A stretch of DNA of 64,000 nt from Halichondria panicea (GCF_963675165.1 NC_087388.1:3202800-3266799), one strand, 5' to 3'; positions 1 to 11,731 are shown, numbered from the stretch's first letter. Made by a program: numbers and translations. Notes: generated by a model not told the origin, from the sequence alone.

Positions 1-120
1 CCTTAATTAAATCTTGTGAATAAGCTGATGCTCTCTTAAGGCTCCAGGACATCTTTCAATTCAAAATACAGATACCTGCACATGTACAATAATAAAAGTA
101 ATAATAAAATTAATAGTAAA

Positions 121-300
121 AGTCAGCAGTTGACTTCCATATATGGAAGTCATTGCTGTGTCTGCTTAGCCCTGTTACAAGAACTCTGCAAAACCCTGTA
201 CCCAAAATATTATAGTCAGCAGTTGACTTCCATATATGGAAGTCTTTGCAGTGTCTGTTTAGCCCTGTTGCAAGGATTTTGCAAAACCCTGTATGTATTA
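121..300. repeat. two-copy tandem repeat, ~93-bp unit
   Basis: Two head-to-tail copies start near 121 and 214. Each opens with the palindromic stretch GACTTCCATATATGGAAGTC and ends in AAAACCCTGTA; the copies differ at scattered bases. The small open frames over this block on both strands come from the repeat and look non-coding. Confidence 0.85.
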
Positions 301-360
301 AGACATGCAGAGAAAACATGTAGAATTTTGTATAATAGGCATGCAAACATGTACCTGTAG

Positions 361-660
361 TATAAACTATATATATACCTTCAAGCCGCAATTTCTTACT
401 GCCTCCCAGAATGGGTCATAAAGAAGATCACCAGAGAGGTCAACACATGGAAATTGGGCATATGGAAACTTAAGACTGCTGAACAGACCACGAACCATGA
501 ATACCATCATTGTCTTCGCTAGCTTAGGTTTTACGAGTTTGTCATCTTCAATGCTCTTTTAAATCCAATCATGGCACCAGAATGTTTGTCGAAAACCATA
601 CTTCGTGCGTTCTTCTTTGTTGCAGCGTCAAGTTGGCAAATGAATTAGGAGAAAGATCTT
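361..660 (-). pseudogene. P-element-like transposase fragment
   Basis: Read on the minus strand, two segments in different frames resemble the central part of P-element-type transposases. One contains VFDKHSGAMIGF; the next reads KLAKTMMVFMVRGLF, then FPYAQFPC and DPFWEAV, the order seen in that family just before the catalytic region. About 15 residues normally lying between them are missing and the frame changes, so this is a broken remnant. No ends or terminal repeats were found. Family assignment rests on remembered conserved wording, not on an alignment. The rest of 1-1028 holds the tandem repeat, a 17-bp duplication (733-766) and no other recognisable gene. Confidence 0.5.
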
Positions 661-1028
661 TGAGGAAAGTGGTTTCCTCCAACCCACCCTCTCAGTTCAA
701 GAAGACAGGGCTCATTTAGTGGCGCACCTTCTGTCCGGCACACTGATTGGTCCGGCACACTGATTGTCAACTATTGCTAGGTTTTACTAGTATCCGGTGC
801 TCTGTGGTGCTCTGCTTGTGTCTCGCTACGCCATGCCTTGAAGGATCAACGACTTAAAAACAGTACTGTCAGTACCACTCATGTCAGCAAAGTCAACTAC
901 AGGTACGTACTTGGCGTATGAAGCACTTATTCTGTTTATCAAGTTATACATTGTAGAATCGCCTGACACAAGCAACTCAAAAGCAACGTGACTGAATCAA
1001 ACAGAGGATTGGGCGTCACTCTACCTCA

Positions 1029-1579
1029 TCATGACCTACTCGATACGGCATCAAAGGGTGGGTTGGGCGGCAGGCTGGTCCCTGCTTTCCACATGAGTGA
1101 CACTCTGCATCCTTGAAACGCTGCGGAGTGATTCGACTTTCCACAGTGGTAACATGGCTGCGGTCTCCTTTTGCTTTGTATGTTCTGGGTTGCTGGCCTT
1201 GAGCGCTCTGGTGTTGCTCTCTCCTGTGCGATTTTCATTGCTCTCGTCTTGCTTCGCTTCGGAGTCCTGCAACGAAACGGTCACGTAGGGGATACGCCCC
1301 AAAATTGCAGTGTGTTGCCAGCTTGCGTAGAGCTGCATCGTATTCTGCTAAAGATTCGTCAGGGCCCTTTTTTGAAAATGAAAACGTTCTGCGATCACCG
1401 CTCGTGTCGGTTCGTAGTGCTTCCATAGTGCAGCAAATATTTCTCCCTGAGGCGAACTTCGTCTTCGCCTCGGGTGCAAGCAAGTCACATAGAAGACTGT
1501 AGGTCGTTGCACCAATGGATTGCTTATCCGTGAGGTAGAGGTCTACCTGATCCAGGTAGGACTCTTGGTCTGGTCCCAT
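1029..1579 (-). pseudogene. gag: Ty3/gypsy gag fragment with zinc knuckle
   Basis: Three overlapping minus-strand frames continue one another. The first (from 1579) has the gag-like text ESLAEYDAALRKLATHCNF followed by LRDRFVAGLR, typical of retrotransposon gag capsid regions in gypsy-type elements. The last frame carries a zinc-knuckle beginning CYHCGKSNHSAA. The protein is spread over three frames, so it is decayed. Upstream, at about 1590-1700, lies what may be the untranslated leader or LTR edge; no second LTR was found. Nothing downstream (below 1029) continues into protease or polymerase, so only the 5' part of the element survives here. Confidence 0.65.
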
Positions 1580-1799
1580 AGTGTGTGGCTGTAGGGTACT
1601 TGATCCACAATCCTCGTCGCCAGTGAGATAACTTCAATAATTTATTAAATCAGAACTCACAAAATACACAGGCTGTTTATACCAACTAAATAAGAACATG
1701 AAACCACTAGAACTAACACAACACAGTATTTCCGGAATCACAGTCTTTATCTAATGTTAGTTCCATGTCGTAAGGATACCACAATATGAATATGAATGT

Positions 1800-2260
1800 A
1801 CCTAGCAACTGACCACCCCCCCTAATTAGCGATTGTTTTGTATGAAGGTTGTGTTCTCAATATTCTCACGGGTCAGACGCCTCATGATGTCCACTGCTGT
1901 ACTAACGCTGATGCCTCGGTGAGTCTACCGTACCCCTATTCCCCAAAAACATTTGTAAAACATTTGTAACAGTCATTCCGCGAAAATTTATACCCTCGAA
2001 ATAATACCATACGGACAAAGGGTCAGAAAGATCGAGTGTGGAGCCGGGGAGTCTTCACACCCCTACCCGAATGGGTTTGTACAAAAGTCTCGCTGACCTA
2101 CCCGGATACATATCGCATGTTCATCAGTACTCTTGTATCTGCGTGTTCCCCTATGAACACATTCCTTAGTTCCCCATTCACTTCCTCTTCGCATGAAGAA
2201 GCCGATTAAAATAGCGCCTATGTTGCGCATGACATTTATAAACAGTGAATCTTGGCTGAC
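1800..2260 (-). repeat. piggyBac-type repeat family 1, partial copy
   Basis: Shares with other copies in this window the block CTAGCAACTGACCACCCCC followed by CTAATTAGCGATTGTTT, and further on ATGATGTCCACTGCTGTACTAAC. Related copies are at about 7549-8060, 28675-29440, 34760-35250 and 43840-44530. This copy lacks a clear terminal CCCTTT/TTAA end. Confidence 0.6.
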
Positions 2261-3029
2261 GTAAGCAGTGGTAGTACTCGTGCCTGATTCTTGGCAGAAT
2301 CAAGGTGACACTTTAATCAAGGTGACGTTGCAGGAAGTATCGGCCACAAGAAACTTTGTAAACTTTGTATACAGAAATCTTTAGTGTTCACAATGGCAAG
2401 GAAACAACACCCCCCCTCGTCGATGATGTAGAAGTCGATCAATTCGATCACTTTGATGGGGAACTCTCAGCTTAAAAAGTGTTAAGAAATTGTGTCATAA
2501 AAAAGGACGAAGCACACGATAGTAGAAGCTTCAGAGAGTACTTTTGATGGATCTACGAAACATACGATAAGTGTCTGTTAATGTCGTCGTTTTAATAACC
2601 CCTTAGCAGAAGTACAGGAAAAGGCCAACTAGTACCAATACCAAACACACCCTGAATCGAAACACACCCTGAAACACACCCTGAATCGACACACCCTGAA
2701 TCGAATTGAGATGAGCTTCCTCGTTCTGGTTTTTCAAATCGAGGCGATTGATGTGGGGATATTTGTCATGGCCAGAAACTGCAAGTACTGCAAAGCAAGT
2801 GGCAAGCGACTGATTCAGCACAGATGATGATGATATGAGCTGCTATGAGCTGCTATGATGACAATCAAGCAACATTGATATTTCAGATGATTTGGCTAAG
2901 TCCCTGTGCGTAGCCTGGCTACCAGTGAAGGTAATTTTCGGGGGACAAAATATTCATGGTGCATAATTCATGGTGCATAATAGGATGGCAAAGAACATGA
3001 GGTCACGATGGAGAGCTTTCAGTTATCCG
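2261..3029. other. no gene seen; simple local repeats
   Basis: No convincing coding exon. The stretch 2640-2705 is a run of short imperfect repeats of ACACACCCTGAATCGA, and two 12-15 bp head-to-tail duplications lie at about 2830 and 2955. Confidence 0.5.
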
Positions 3030-3400
3030 TCCGTAGTGAGTGCAGGCAGAGATTTTATGTAGTTATTAATGTTATTCATTGCAAGTGACATCATAAGGTC
3101 GCGTATTTGCTTAGCTAGATTATCTTTGGCAACAAATACGGCGGACCACAAATACGGTGGACTTAAATAAGGCCCTCAAAAGATAGATTGATTATGTTTC
3201 CTTGATGGGAAGTAAAAATGTAAAAATGTCCAAGTCCTTGTTTTTGAAGCTTAGCTTGATCTTGGCATCTTCAACGCAGTTCTCTTTAAGTGGCAAGACG
3301 TAGCTATATAACCAAATAATACAGTAAATTTTGGTATTGAAATCTGGACCCGGGCCGTAAGTGCGCAGTGTTGATACTATGAATGTCTCACTTGAAGTGC
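3030..3400 (+). repeat. dispersed repeat J, copy 1
   Basis: Matches 11015-11590 in order and orientation: a TTATTAATGTTATTCATTGCA block, then ATTATCTTTGGCAACAAATA, then GGCCCTCAAAAGATAGA, then TTGATCTTGGCATCTTC, then TTGGTATTGAAATCTGGACC. The spacing between blocks differs between copies. No terminal repeats or protein were recognised; probably a non-autonomous element. Confidence 0.7.
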
Positions 3401-3582
3401 TACCATTGTGATTGGCAAATCATTTTTAGTTAAATGTCGAAAAATGGTCACTAACCATCAAGGGGAAGTTTGCTTTTACTAACTTTGTGTCTGCTTGTTG
3501 TGTTTGTATAGTGTCCTAACTAGCTGGTTATAAGCGGTGCCCTTCTTTGTGTCAGTTGATTTCAATAACCGCACTTATTTAA

Positions 3583-6500
3583 GGGTGCTGGGACACTACG
3601 CCCACACACGGTTGTTAGGGAAAGTTTACAGAAAACTACTTGCTGTAGACACTTCTTACCTTCACAGAACTATTAAGAAGTGGATAACTAGTTCATGTTC
3701 CAAAAATCAAGAAGTGAGGACCAACAACAGGATTGTTATAAGTGACTGCACTCTGAAGATAAAAATCGTTCGATCTGGAGAACCGCTTGTGCTACATACC
3801 TGATTCTTTGTTTATTAGCTAAACTGTACTATTGTCTACGAAGTTACGAAGAGTTTTTGATTATGTAGAGCTTCTTTTTCTATTTATCCAATACGGCACA
3901 CCCATATCTCATGCTCTGGGTAGCGTATGAAAAATATCAAAACGTAACTTTGTTCATATTACGTCATTGGAGTAGCATGCAAAATATAAGCCCAGTCCAG
4001 GCGCTGGTTCTCTAGATCGAACACTTTTTGTGACATCATCTTTGCGTTCTTATGAAAAGAAAATATTTTGTGCGACGGTGGTTAGCTCTTAGAAGAGCTG
4101 TTTATGAGTAGCCGTCCAGACTGAGGTGACAGCGCAGAAGATCCACGGGGCTCTGGCTGTAGTCTGGCTGACTGCTGATGTAGTTGGAGCAGGTGAGTCA
4201 CTCTCACTGCAGCAGCACATTCATTGATAAATTCTTTCTCAGGGGCTTGCTTTTTACTCCCTTAGCTTTCAAAGCCTCCATGAACGCCTCTGGAGTAGGG
4301 CAGTCTGTTCTAAGGGTCTTCAAAGTAGCAATCCCCAGTCCAAGTTCGCCTAGTTTCTTTGCCTGTGCTTTGCTGATAGTTGGCTTCCCCAAGGCCTTCA
4401 CAAGGGAAGCCGACTGCTGATGCACAGCTTTCTGTGTTGACCACAGCTCGATCTGTCTCTTAGGAGACCGAATAGGAAGGTTGGTGAGGCAGCTCACTAG
4501 CGACGGGTGAGTCATCACTGCTTCCATAGCCTGGACGTCGGGAAAGGCCCTGTGAGCACCTAGATACGAGTTGAGTGTTATCATTTTATTTGCTACAATT
4601 TTGTACGTTACCTTCTACAGCAGTACCCAGGATGTGCAGGTGGAGCGCTTCCATACCCAGCCTGGTGCCATTTAACTCACTCCGGCCATCTTTCTTCATC
4701 TACAATCATTGTACGATAAGGCTAATTTCAGTTCTTGAAAAGTATACCTGACGTAGGAGAGGTAGGGTATCGCTAAAGTGTATTTTTTTACTCTCAAAGG
4801 CAGACATACACAGAGTCCCTTGGCGTCGCTCCACTTCAGCCAGTAGAATTGGGAAATCAAACAAGAACCCATTGTGAGCTACAAGAACTGGGAAAGTAAA
4901 ATACCATAATAATTTGTGTTACATGGGTATTTTATTTGTCTTACCAGGATAGTGAGGATTCGTGGTCACATCACTAACGTATGTGGTGACAGCAGTAACC
5001 CAGTCCAGGAACAGAGGGAGGACAACTGACAGCGGCTTCTCACCACGGAGAGTGGTAGTGCTGATACCAGTTATCCTGGTAACTAAAAAATATAATCATC
5101 ACTGCAACATTTACTCTTAGCCTAATGTGTACAGTACCAGTTGGTGAGATGTGTCGTGATGTTGCCACCAGGCTCGAGAAGGTTGGTGTCTCAAGAGGCA
5201 CGGGAGATGCAACAACTTTAGCACCTACATCTGTGATGTGTTCGTTGTAGATACTGAGGCCTGTCGTCTCGCAATCATGGAAAATCAGAAGAGGGTGTGC
5301 ATCGTCACTGCTAACCTCTTCATTATTCTGTGACTGGTCATCGAGTCCCGGCTCAGCAGCCTCAATCTCAACATCAACAGACGTAAGTGCCTCCATTGTT
5401 GACAATTCTCCCTGACCACCACCCACGTACTCCCCCACAGCACTCCCCATCCCACGGATAGTTTCCATGTAGGATTTCTCCTGCTCGTGGCGTGCTTTCT
5501 TGGCTTTCTTCTCGATGTTTCTATTGGAAAATTTATAGCAATCAATACAGGTTAGTACACTAGTACTCTACCTCTTATGGAGATACTCCTTTGTGGACCT
5601 CTTCTGCCTGTTGGTCTCCCATAGTAGTTGCTCCTTCAAAATTGATTGAACGGCCTCAAATGGCATGTCTACTTCCATTTGCACCAGACAGAAATTTGCA
5701 CCAGACAGAACACCCTCCACACAGGGCCCATGTTCTACAAACGAGGTAGGTGTAGCATAACATAATTATAGAAACGTGTAAGATACCTTGTGGCAAATGG
5801 CCATATTTGTTTTGTTTTGCATGTGTAGTGCACATGACCAAGATATGTCTTCTTGCCTCTATACAGTAGAGCCAGCCCGTGGAACCCCTCAACGGTGTTT
5901 GTGGTCAACCGCCCGTGGTCGGAGATGTAGTCCTGAGGGTATGCCGCCATTCGCTCGAACAGGCTCTTGAAACCACTGACCTGAGCTCTACAGCTGAATG
6001 CGTGTTTTCCTTTGTAGGGACTACCATCTTCAGTCAACTAAATTTGAAGCCAATGATTAGAAAATGTTATACATACTGTACATGAACTAACTAACTTTCT
6101 CGTGATGACACCATGATGATGTGTGCACATCCAGGCAATAGTGACAGTGAAAGTTGACCAGCGCCTCAGAGAAGGACTTGAGTGGATCTTCGCTGTTTTG
6201 AATCGTGTCAGACGAGATAAGGTTGCTAAGAGCCGCTTTGCAACTCCCCATGAAAGCCTCCGTCATCCTCTTGCATCGAAAGTCAGCAGCTCGGCACTGT
6301 AAAAATGGAGTAAGTTAAATTAGTTTTGTAAAAAGTAACTCACCTCACACTTGTTCTGCTTGATTTTCTGAAGATCTTTGTGGAGGGTCTTTGCACAGTG
6401 ATTAGAGCAGTACGTGATGGTGCCCTCAGGGAAATGACGGCAAAAGATACTGTTGACCGAAGAGTCTTTGTCTGTTATCACCTCGCTAACTCTAAAACCG

Positions 6501-7544
6501 GTGGACTTCACTTTTCCGAGTATCTCATCAAACATATCCCCCTCAGCTGCACAAGATGTACCGTGCCAATTGTGATGAGGACCCTTCTTCGTACGGTGAG
6601 CAAACCACGCAATGCCACCAGTTGTATAGTCATGTAGCGTAGCTGAGGAATTGTTTAGAGTAGTGGCCCCGGGTAAGGTAAAATCCGTCGAAGGATGCCA
6701 CCCAGTTTGTTTGGTTGCCACATTCAATGATATCTTGTCTTACTTTACCACAGGACCACTCAGCTAACTTGGTGACATGTACCTCAAGTCGCTCAAGTAT
6801 GCGATGCCACTGCTTATTGGAACACTGAGGTAGACCCAACCAGCCACTCATCCGAGCATACTCAGCGTATAGATGACCGTTTAGGAGGAACGACAGCACT
6901 GGGTAGTATTGCTGCCACGAAAAACTGGGTATGGTGAAATCTGGCGAATGATTAAAGCTCACACAACCACTTGACACAAACAAAGATAAACTCTCAACAT
7001 CAAAAGACAACCCTATTTGCTCTGCGACTTCAGCCAGCCTTTGGGTTGTGCTCATTTGTAAAGGATGTCTTCGTTCAGTGCTCTCTATCTCTGGCTCTGG
7101 CTCTGTCTCCTGTTCTGGCTCTGGTTGTGGTTCTTGTTCTGGCTCTCTCTGCGCTACAGGGTTGTCCTGCGTACTTGAAGACGTACACGTACACTGAGAG
7201 TGTGTGATCGGTTCTACAAAGAAAAAATTATCTCAGTCTGCACTGAATACCTGTATTTATTTATACCTGTACCTAAACATTGTATTTTCCTGGCTTCTGT
7301 TGCAGCTTTGAGCTGTAGAATTCTCTTTCTGCTGGGCAATTTGGGCATCCTACTATAGCTATCCAAACAATTTGTAACACTGTGCTATCTGTCTAGACTC
7401 TATAGCAACTGTAACTTAATTAATGCGCGGCTCATGCTAATAGTAAATTATTGCACGCTAATATTGGCGCATCAATGAATATTATTATGTAAACGACATT
7501 CCTGTGGTTTTGTTACATCAATTTGTTGCTATGTCCCAGCACCC
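3583..7544 (-). mobile_element. complete TTAA-target DNA transposon (DDE + exonuclease)
   Basis: The element is bounded by inverted termini GGGTGCTGGGACA (left, 3583) and TGTCCCAGCACCC (right, ending 7544), each flanked by TTAA (3579-3582 and 7545-7548), the expected target duplication. TTAA targets are known for the Kolobok and piggyBac superfamilies; the encoded protein does not look like piggyBac. The only gene, on the minus strand, fills 4204-7348. The region 3583-4200 is non-coding 3' flank, and 7349-7544 is the short promoter side. The right TTAA is shared with an adjacent piggyBac-type repeat starting CCCTTTCCCC. The terminal repeats are short (13 bp), so boundaries rest on the pairing of terminus and TTAA at both sides. 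Confidence 0.8.
4204..7348 (-). CDS. ten-exon gene: DDE-type transposase core fused to DEDDh exonuclease
   Basis: Ten exons with GT-AG introns were traced: 7348-7273, 7213-6344, 6296-6096, 6037-5787, 5734-5572, 5520-5138, 5082-4945, 4887-4748, 4699-4612, 4559-4204. The protein starts MPKLPSRKRILQLKAATEARK-like (basic), then has a Pro/Glu-rich stretch. The transposase-like core follows: VASFDGFYLTRG, VSEVITDKDSSVN, a Cys/His segment CSNHCAKTLHKDL, and TTNTVEGFHGLA, candidate D, D and E positions. The C-terminal third is a DEDDh exonuclease: motif I FHDCETTGLSIYNEH, motif II LVAHNGFLFDFPIL, motif III GAHRAFPDVQAM. Three small head-to-tail duplications break the frame: one base near 6654, five near 5815 and 17 bp at 5677-5710. 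Discounting these 23 bases the coding length is a multiple of three, about 880 residues. Catalytic assignments are by motif only; the transposase superfamily is not certain. Confidence 0.8.
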
Positions 7545-7548
7545 TTAA

Positions 7549-8060
7549 CCCTTTCCCCGCCACTCTAGTGGTAATTTTCAAAAATTCGCTGTGCATGCTG
7601 TGTTGGAGCTATGCGCACGCTGTAGGTACCAGCACATGCGCATTGAGCTGCTGCCTCGAGGTACGCTTCGTACAAGAAAAGTGACAGTTTCAAGATCTTC
7701 GTAGTAAAACCTCAGTGAGGTTCTAGAGCAGCTAGACAGTGAGAATATCGATGCTTATGGAAGCTACCTCAAGCTAAAGAATATACCTTGCGATGGATAA
7801 ACTATTTGGATCTGGTAAGGCTTCAGTATAACTGTATTTAGGTTGAACTTGTAAACGAACTTGTAAACCTGTGTGTAGGTGAAGAAAACATTTCCCGGGA
7901 AAAGGGCGTCTGCCTCACAGATAACTTTATGCAGATCCTGATTGAAATGAACTTATTTAGTGTCTTTAGCCACTTTGTGCCTTGTGCCCTCATACAATAT
8001 TATTTGTGTACATTTGTGAATGTTACATAATGAATGTTTGCAAATTTTAATAATTTATTG
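7549..8060 (+). repeat. piggyBac-type repeat family 1, copy with TTAA end
   Basis: Starts directly after TTAA with CCCTTTCCCCGCC. It then shares with 28675-29440 the blocks GCTGTGTTGGAGCTATGCGC, ATGCGCATTGAGCTGCT, CTAGACAGTGAGAATATCGA and GTGTGTAGGTGAAGAA. TTAA flanks and CCC-starting termini fit the piggyBac superfamily. No opposite end was identified. From 8061 to 8519 nothing else was recognised. Confidence 0.6.
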
Positions 8061-8519
8061 TATTGACTTTTTTATTCGAGTATGCCTCAGAAAGAAAGTT
8101 CTGCGAAAAACCATTCTACAAATACTCAGTTCTGAATAGCCGCAAATTTGCGTCATTAAGGATCTCTCTACTTCGGTGTAGAAGCGATATGGGGCTTGTT
8201 ACCTATCTCTTAAACTCTATCTATTAAACTCGCATACTCACCAAGGAGCAAGTATACTGGCTCGATAAGAACTGTAGCCTGTTGGTCAGTGTGCATTAAT
8301 TGAGATGCCTTGCTGTAAATGCAATAGGACAGGCGGATGCGCTTGTGTAAAAGCTGGAAGATCCTGCACAAGTTGCCTACCTACCAAGATAGGAACATGT
8401 CTCAACCATACTTTGAAGTTTGCAGCCCAGAATGAGATGATCCCAACACCCCCAGCCCCTTAGCCAACAACAACTGTGGACCATAATCTGAACGAGCCAG
8501 AAGTAAAAGCATTGCCTCC

Positions 8520-9870
8520 ATGCATTGCCTCCATACATACACACCAATTTCAGAACCAAACTTTGGATGGGGTAGTGAAGATGGCAAGACAATCACAAGC
8601 ACCCTAAATAGAATATATGACAAGATTGTCCACTGGAGAAGAAACCTTTTTAAAGTACCATCTGGGAAACACGGAAAGTCATTCGTTCGTGAACTGACAC
8701 GAATGTTTAATGGGTACGGGGGTACGGGGAAGGATCAGCACTTGAAATCATAGCCGCAATGACAATGCCTACCCTTCTCCTACAGAAAGAAACCCAGCTC
8801 CAAATCCAAGCGACGCCTGAAACTCTGGACGGAGGGAGAGCCATCCTAATCCATAACCAATCGTCACGGCACAACAGAGAAGATCAAACTGCCAGAATAT
8901 TCGCCAAGCTAATGATGGAGCTAATGATGGAGGGAAAAGTGCGTGCAGCCCTAAGACTCATTACCCAATCAGGCAGTACAGGCCCACTCCCTCTAGACAG
9001 CCTAGCCAATCACAATGATCCTGCAAGTCCTAGTCGAGAAGCACCCCCTAAAGCAACCACCCAAGATCACGTGCATCGCTAAGCCCGACAACCCTATAGA
9101 TAATCCACATCCCATAATTTTTTTTGAAGAAATTAATGGTACAATGATTAGGAACATTATACTAAAAATGGATGGGTGCGGTGCGTCTGGTGCGTCTGGT
9201 CTGGATGCTGCTTTCTGGAAAAGTCCCTGGCAGCCAATGCAAGAAGAATTAGCACATCCTATGTTGACCCAAAGGGTTTGAGTGCGTTTGTTGTCCCAGG
9301 GGAGGCTTTCCATCGATATGCTACAATGAGATTCGTGAGATTCGTGATATGACTGCAACCCTAATGAGCGAAGTCTGCCACAACGTGAAAATAGAACCTG
9401 GATTACAACCTGTAACTGGGGAGCAATTCGAACACAGGACAGCCAATCGCGAGGATGGTGCTCATTGTCGCACAAAGCTTTTGGGGACAGAGTGCATTCT
9501 TTGATGTTAGGGTTTTTAACCCATACGCACCTTGCTACCGCAACTCCACCCAGACCCAATGCTATAGAAAAAATGAGTTAGAGAAGAAGAGATGTTATGA
9601 AGAGCGCATTAGAGAGATAGAACACGGCTCGTTCACCCCACTGGTTCTCTCTGCTGCTGGAGGAGTTGGCCCAGCCGCAACCATCGTATACAAGAGGTCA
9701 CTAATTTCAGAGAAACAAGTCTACCCTCCCTCCATTGGGTGAGATGCAGATTAAACTTCTCTCTACTAAGATCGGCTGTAATGTGCATACGTGGCTCCCG
9801 ATCTACCTTCGCTTTCGAAGTTTCTATCGACCTGGCCGTCCACGAAGGCCAGGTCCACGAAGGCCAGGTG
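8520..9870 (+). pseudogene. non-LTR-type reverse transcriptase element, internally deleted
   Basis: The first open stretch (8520-8753) reads HWRRNLFKVPSGKHGKSFVR, an N-terminal signature of a reverse-transcriptase family common in sponges and corals. It continues through frame changes to MDGCGASGASGLDAAFW (around 9165) just upstream of where the polymerase domain should start. The polymerase itself is missing. The sequence resumes at about 9300 with EIRDMTATLMSEVCHNVK and the C-terminal region FFDVRVFNPYAPCYRN, YEERIREIEHGSFTPLV and GGVGPAATIVYKR. So the catalytic centre has been deleted and the flanks retained. Several 10-15 bp tandem duplications (8509-8534, about 9183, 9840-9869) add frameshifts. 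Family naming is from memory of conserved wording. Confidence 0.6.
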
Positions 9871-10353
9871 CAATCTTTTTAACTCTTTTTAACTCAACCT
9901 TTTTTAACTCAACCATATAAGAATAATTAGATCTAAACATATATATAACTTTCCTTTCCTGTATTGTCACACGTATTATTTGACTTCGAGGGAAAAATAA
10001 GCTGTTAACCGCGGATGACGCATATTTGCGTCAACCGCACATTACTCTACTCTCAGATCTATGTGTGCGTGCGTGCGTATCACTACTGTAATCACTACTG
10101 TAAGTGCCTGCTGTATGTGCCTGCTGTACGGTTGCAATGTAGGTCACTTGTGGATTTCAACTTAAGCTTTGTTTCGAGTTATGGCTTGTTTTTGTAAAAG
10201 CAATTTGAAGTCTCTAGACTCGCGCGCATGCGTAGCAAAATGCAACTACATGGTAAGTAATCTGCACTACAGCGCTAGCTACTTTTCGCAGATGTCTAGT
10301 AGCTTAATAGTCTTCATACTGTCATTGTCATTGTCCATATACATGAATTTTTA
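9871..10353. other. no gene seen
   Basis: AT-rich spacer with short direct repeats (AACTCTTTTT at 9875-9915; CACTACTGTAAT at about 10080). No exon or element end was recognised. Confidence 0.4.
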
Positions 10354-10715
10354 GGGAACATGGAAAACACAGCTGAGACAGTGGTTCTCCAACAAGCGGA
10401 GGGTACCGAAACATGGTGACCAGGTATAATAATAATAATAATAATGCGGGTTGTTTCAACATAATCGTTCTTTCTACATAATCATTCTTTTTATAGGATC
10501 CCACAGCCACACAGCCCCACACAGCCCCCTACGAAGAAAAGAGATACTCATCGTGATGGTGATGGTGATGAGGAATTGAGGGACATTGAGTATGTGAAGC
10601 TTCTGGACATTGAACTCAAAAAAGACAAGCCTACCAAAAAGGTAGTGAAAGATTTAATGGAATCCTCGTATACAGGCAGAAGACGGTGGATAAAGCAAAC
10701 GTATTATTTTGAAGC
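10354..10715 (+). pseudogene. truncated copy of the SAM-type transposon accessory gene
   Basis: Two exons are visible. The first (about 10354-10422) reads GTWKTQLRQWFSNKRR and ends at a donor GTATAA. The second (about 10497-10715) runs from a Pro-rich start to DIEYVKLLDIELKKDKPTKK and ends ESSYTGRRRWIK. These correspond, in the same order, to exons 3 and 4 of the minus-strand accessory gene of the CACTA-like element (GTWKETLK and VKKLMKVTFGGRRSWIL). The frame is cut where a fragment of an inverted-repeat element begins at about 10707. The SAM domain and the rest of the gene are absent here, so this is a remnant of another copy of the same transposon family. Confidence 0.65.
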
Positions 10716-10775
10716 CAAGAGAACGCTTTATTGGATTCAACAACAAAAACCGTTATGGTGTTTTCCTAGGCCCTG
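10707..10775 (-). repeat. end fragment of the 24.7-26.0 kb inverted-repeat element family
   Basis: The reverse complement starts GTGACAGGGCCTAGGAAAAC and continues to GAATCCAATAAAGCGTTCTC, matching the left end of the element at 24695. Only one end is present. Confidence 0.65.
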
Positions 10776-11014
10776 TCACATTTGTTGTAAGCTACCTAGC
10801 AGCTATTAAAGGCCTTAAGGTTATGGGTATATTGCTCATGAATAATTCATAAGATATTTATTTTCTTTATTTCATTAATTTTTTTGTAACTAGCAATGAA
10901 ACTAGTAATGATTACTCTGCGCAGTTAAGGCCTGGGTCAGGCACTGATAAGATTAATTTTATTCATTGCCAACATTTTATGTAGATCATGTAGATCATGT
11001 AGTGTTAATGAGAT

Positions 11015-11590
11015 TCATAATGTTTATTAATGTTATTCATTGCATGTGACTTCATTGCATGTGACGTCATAAGGTCAATATATTTGCTTAGCTAGCTGCT
11101 AAAACTATTATAGATTATCTTTGGCAACAAATACGGCGGACTTAAACAAGGTAAGAGTAGCTGTTTAGGCCCTCAAAAGATAGAGTATGTTGTTATGATT
11201 ATGTTTCCTTGATGGGAAGTAAAATTGTCCAAAACTTTCTTAGCTATGCTAGCTTCTTTAGCTCTGACAGCCACCCTAGAGGTAGGTGTATCTCAAGAAT
11301 GCAATAACTCCTACTCTTCCCATCAAGGATACTAGTACCTAGCTATGAGATGTTCATCTAGCCTTGTTTTTGAAGCTTGATCTTGGCATCTTCTCTTTCT
11401 GAAAGTGGCATGACGTCATCATTCTTTATGAGACTAATTAGCATAATTGAATTAAGCTAATTAGTTTTTTGGAAAAAGAAAACATGGATCATTTTGATGC
11501 AGCATACACTGTATATTGCAAATAATACAGCAGTATGAACATAGTGTAAATTTTGGTATTGAAATCTGGACCCGGGCCTTAAGTGCGCAG
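11015..11590 (+). repeat. dispersed repeat J, copy 2
   Basis: Same succession of blocks as 3030-3400, with longer spacers, ending at TTGGTATTGAAATCTGGACC (11556 onward) and AAGTGCGCAG. The extra spacer here includes a second AGGATACTAGTACC/ATGGGAAG pair in inverted order. Confidence 0.7.
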
Positions 11591-11731
11591 AGTAAAGATA
11601 AAACAATGCTAGCAGCTAAAAGTATCTATGAAAATCCAATGAAGTGGTCTGAGGTCAGCTGGAAAAAACTGAAAATTTTAGCGTCAAGTTTTGTTGACTG
11701 CATATAGCTTCCAGGTTGTCAGACTTACTGG

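Noticed and set aside
3537..3803. 88-codon plus-strand open frame
   Set aside because: It crosses the left TTAA boundary of the 3.58-7.54 kb transposon and has no exon context, so it is a chance frame.
9002..9559. 185-codon minus-strand open frame
   Set aside because: It is antisense to the conserved C-terminal part of the reverse-transcriptase element on the plus strand.
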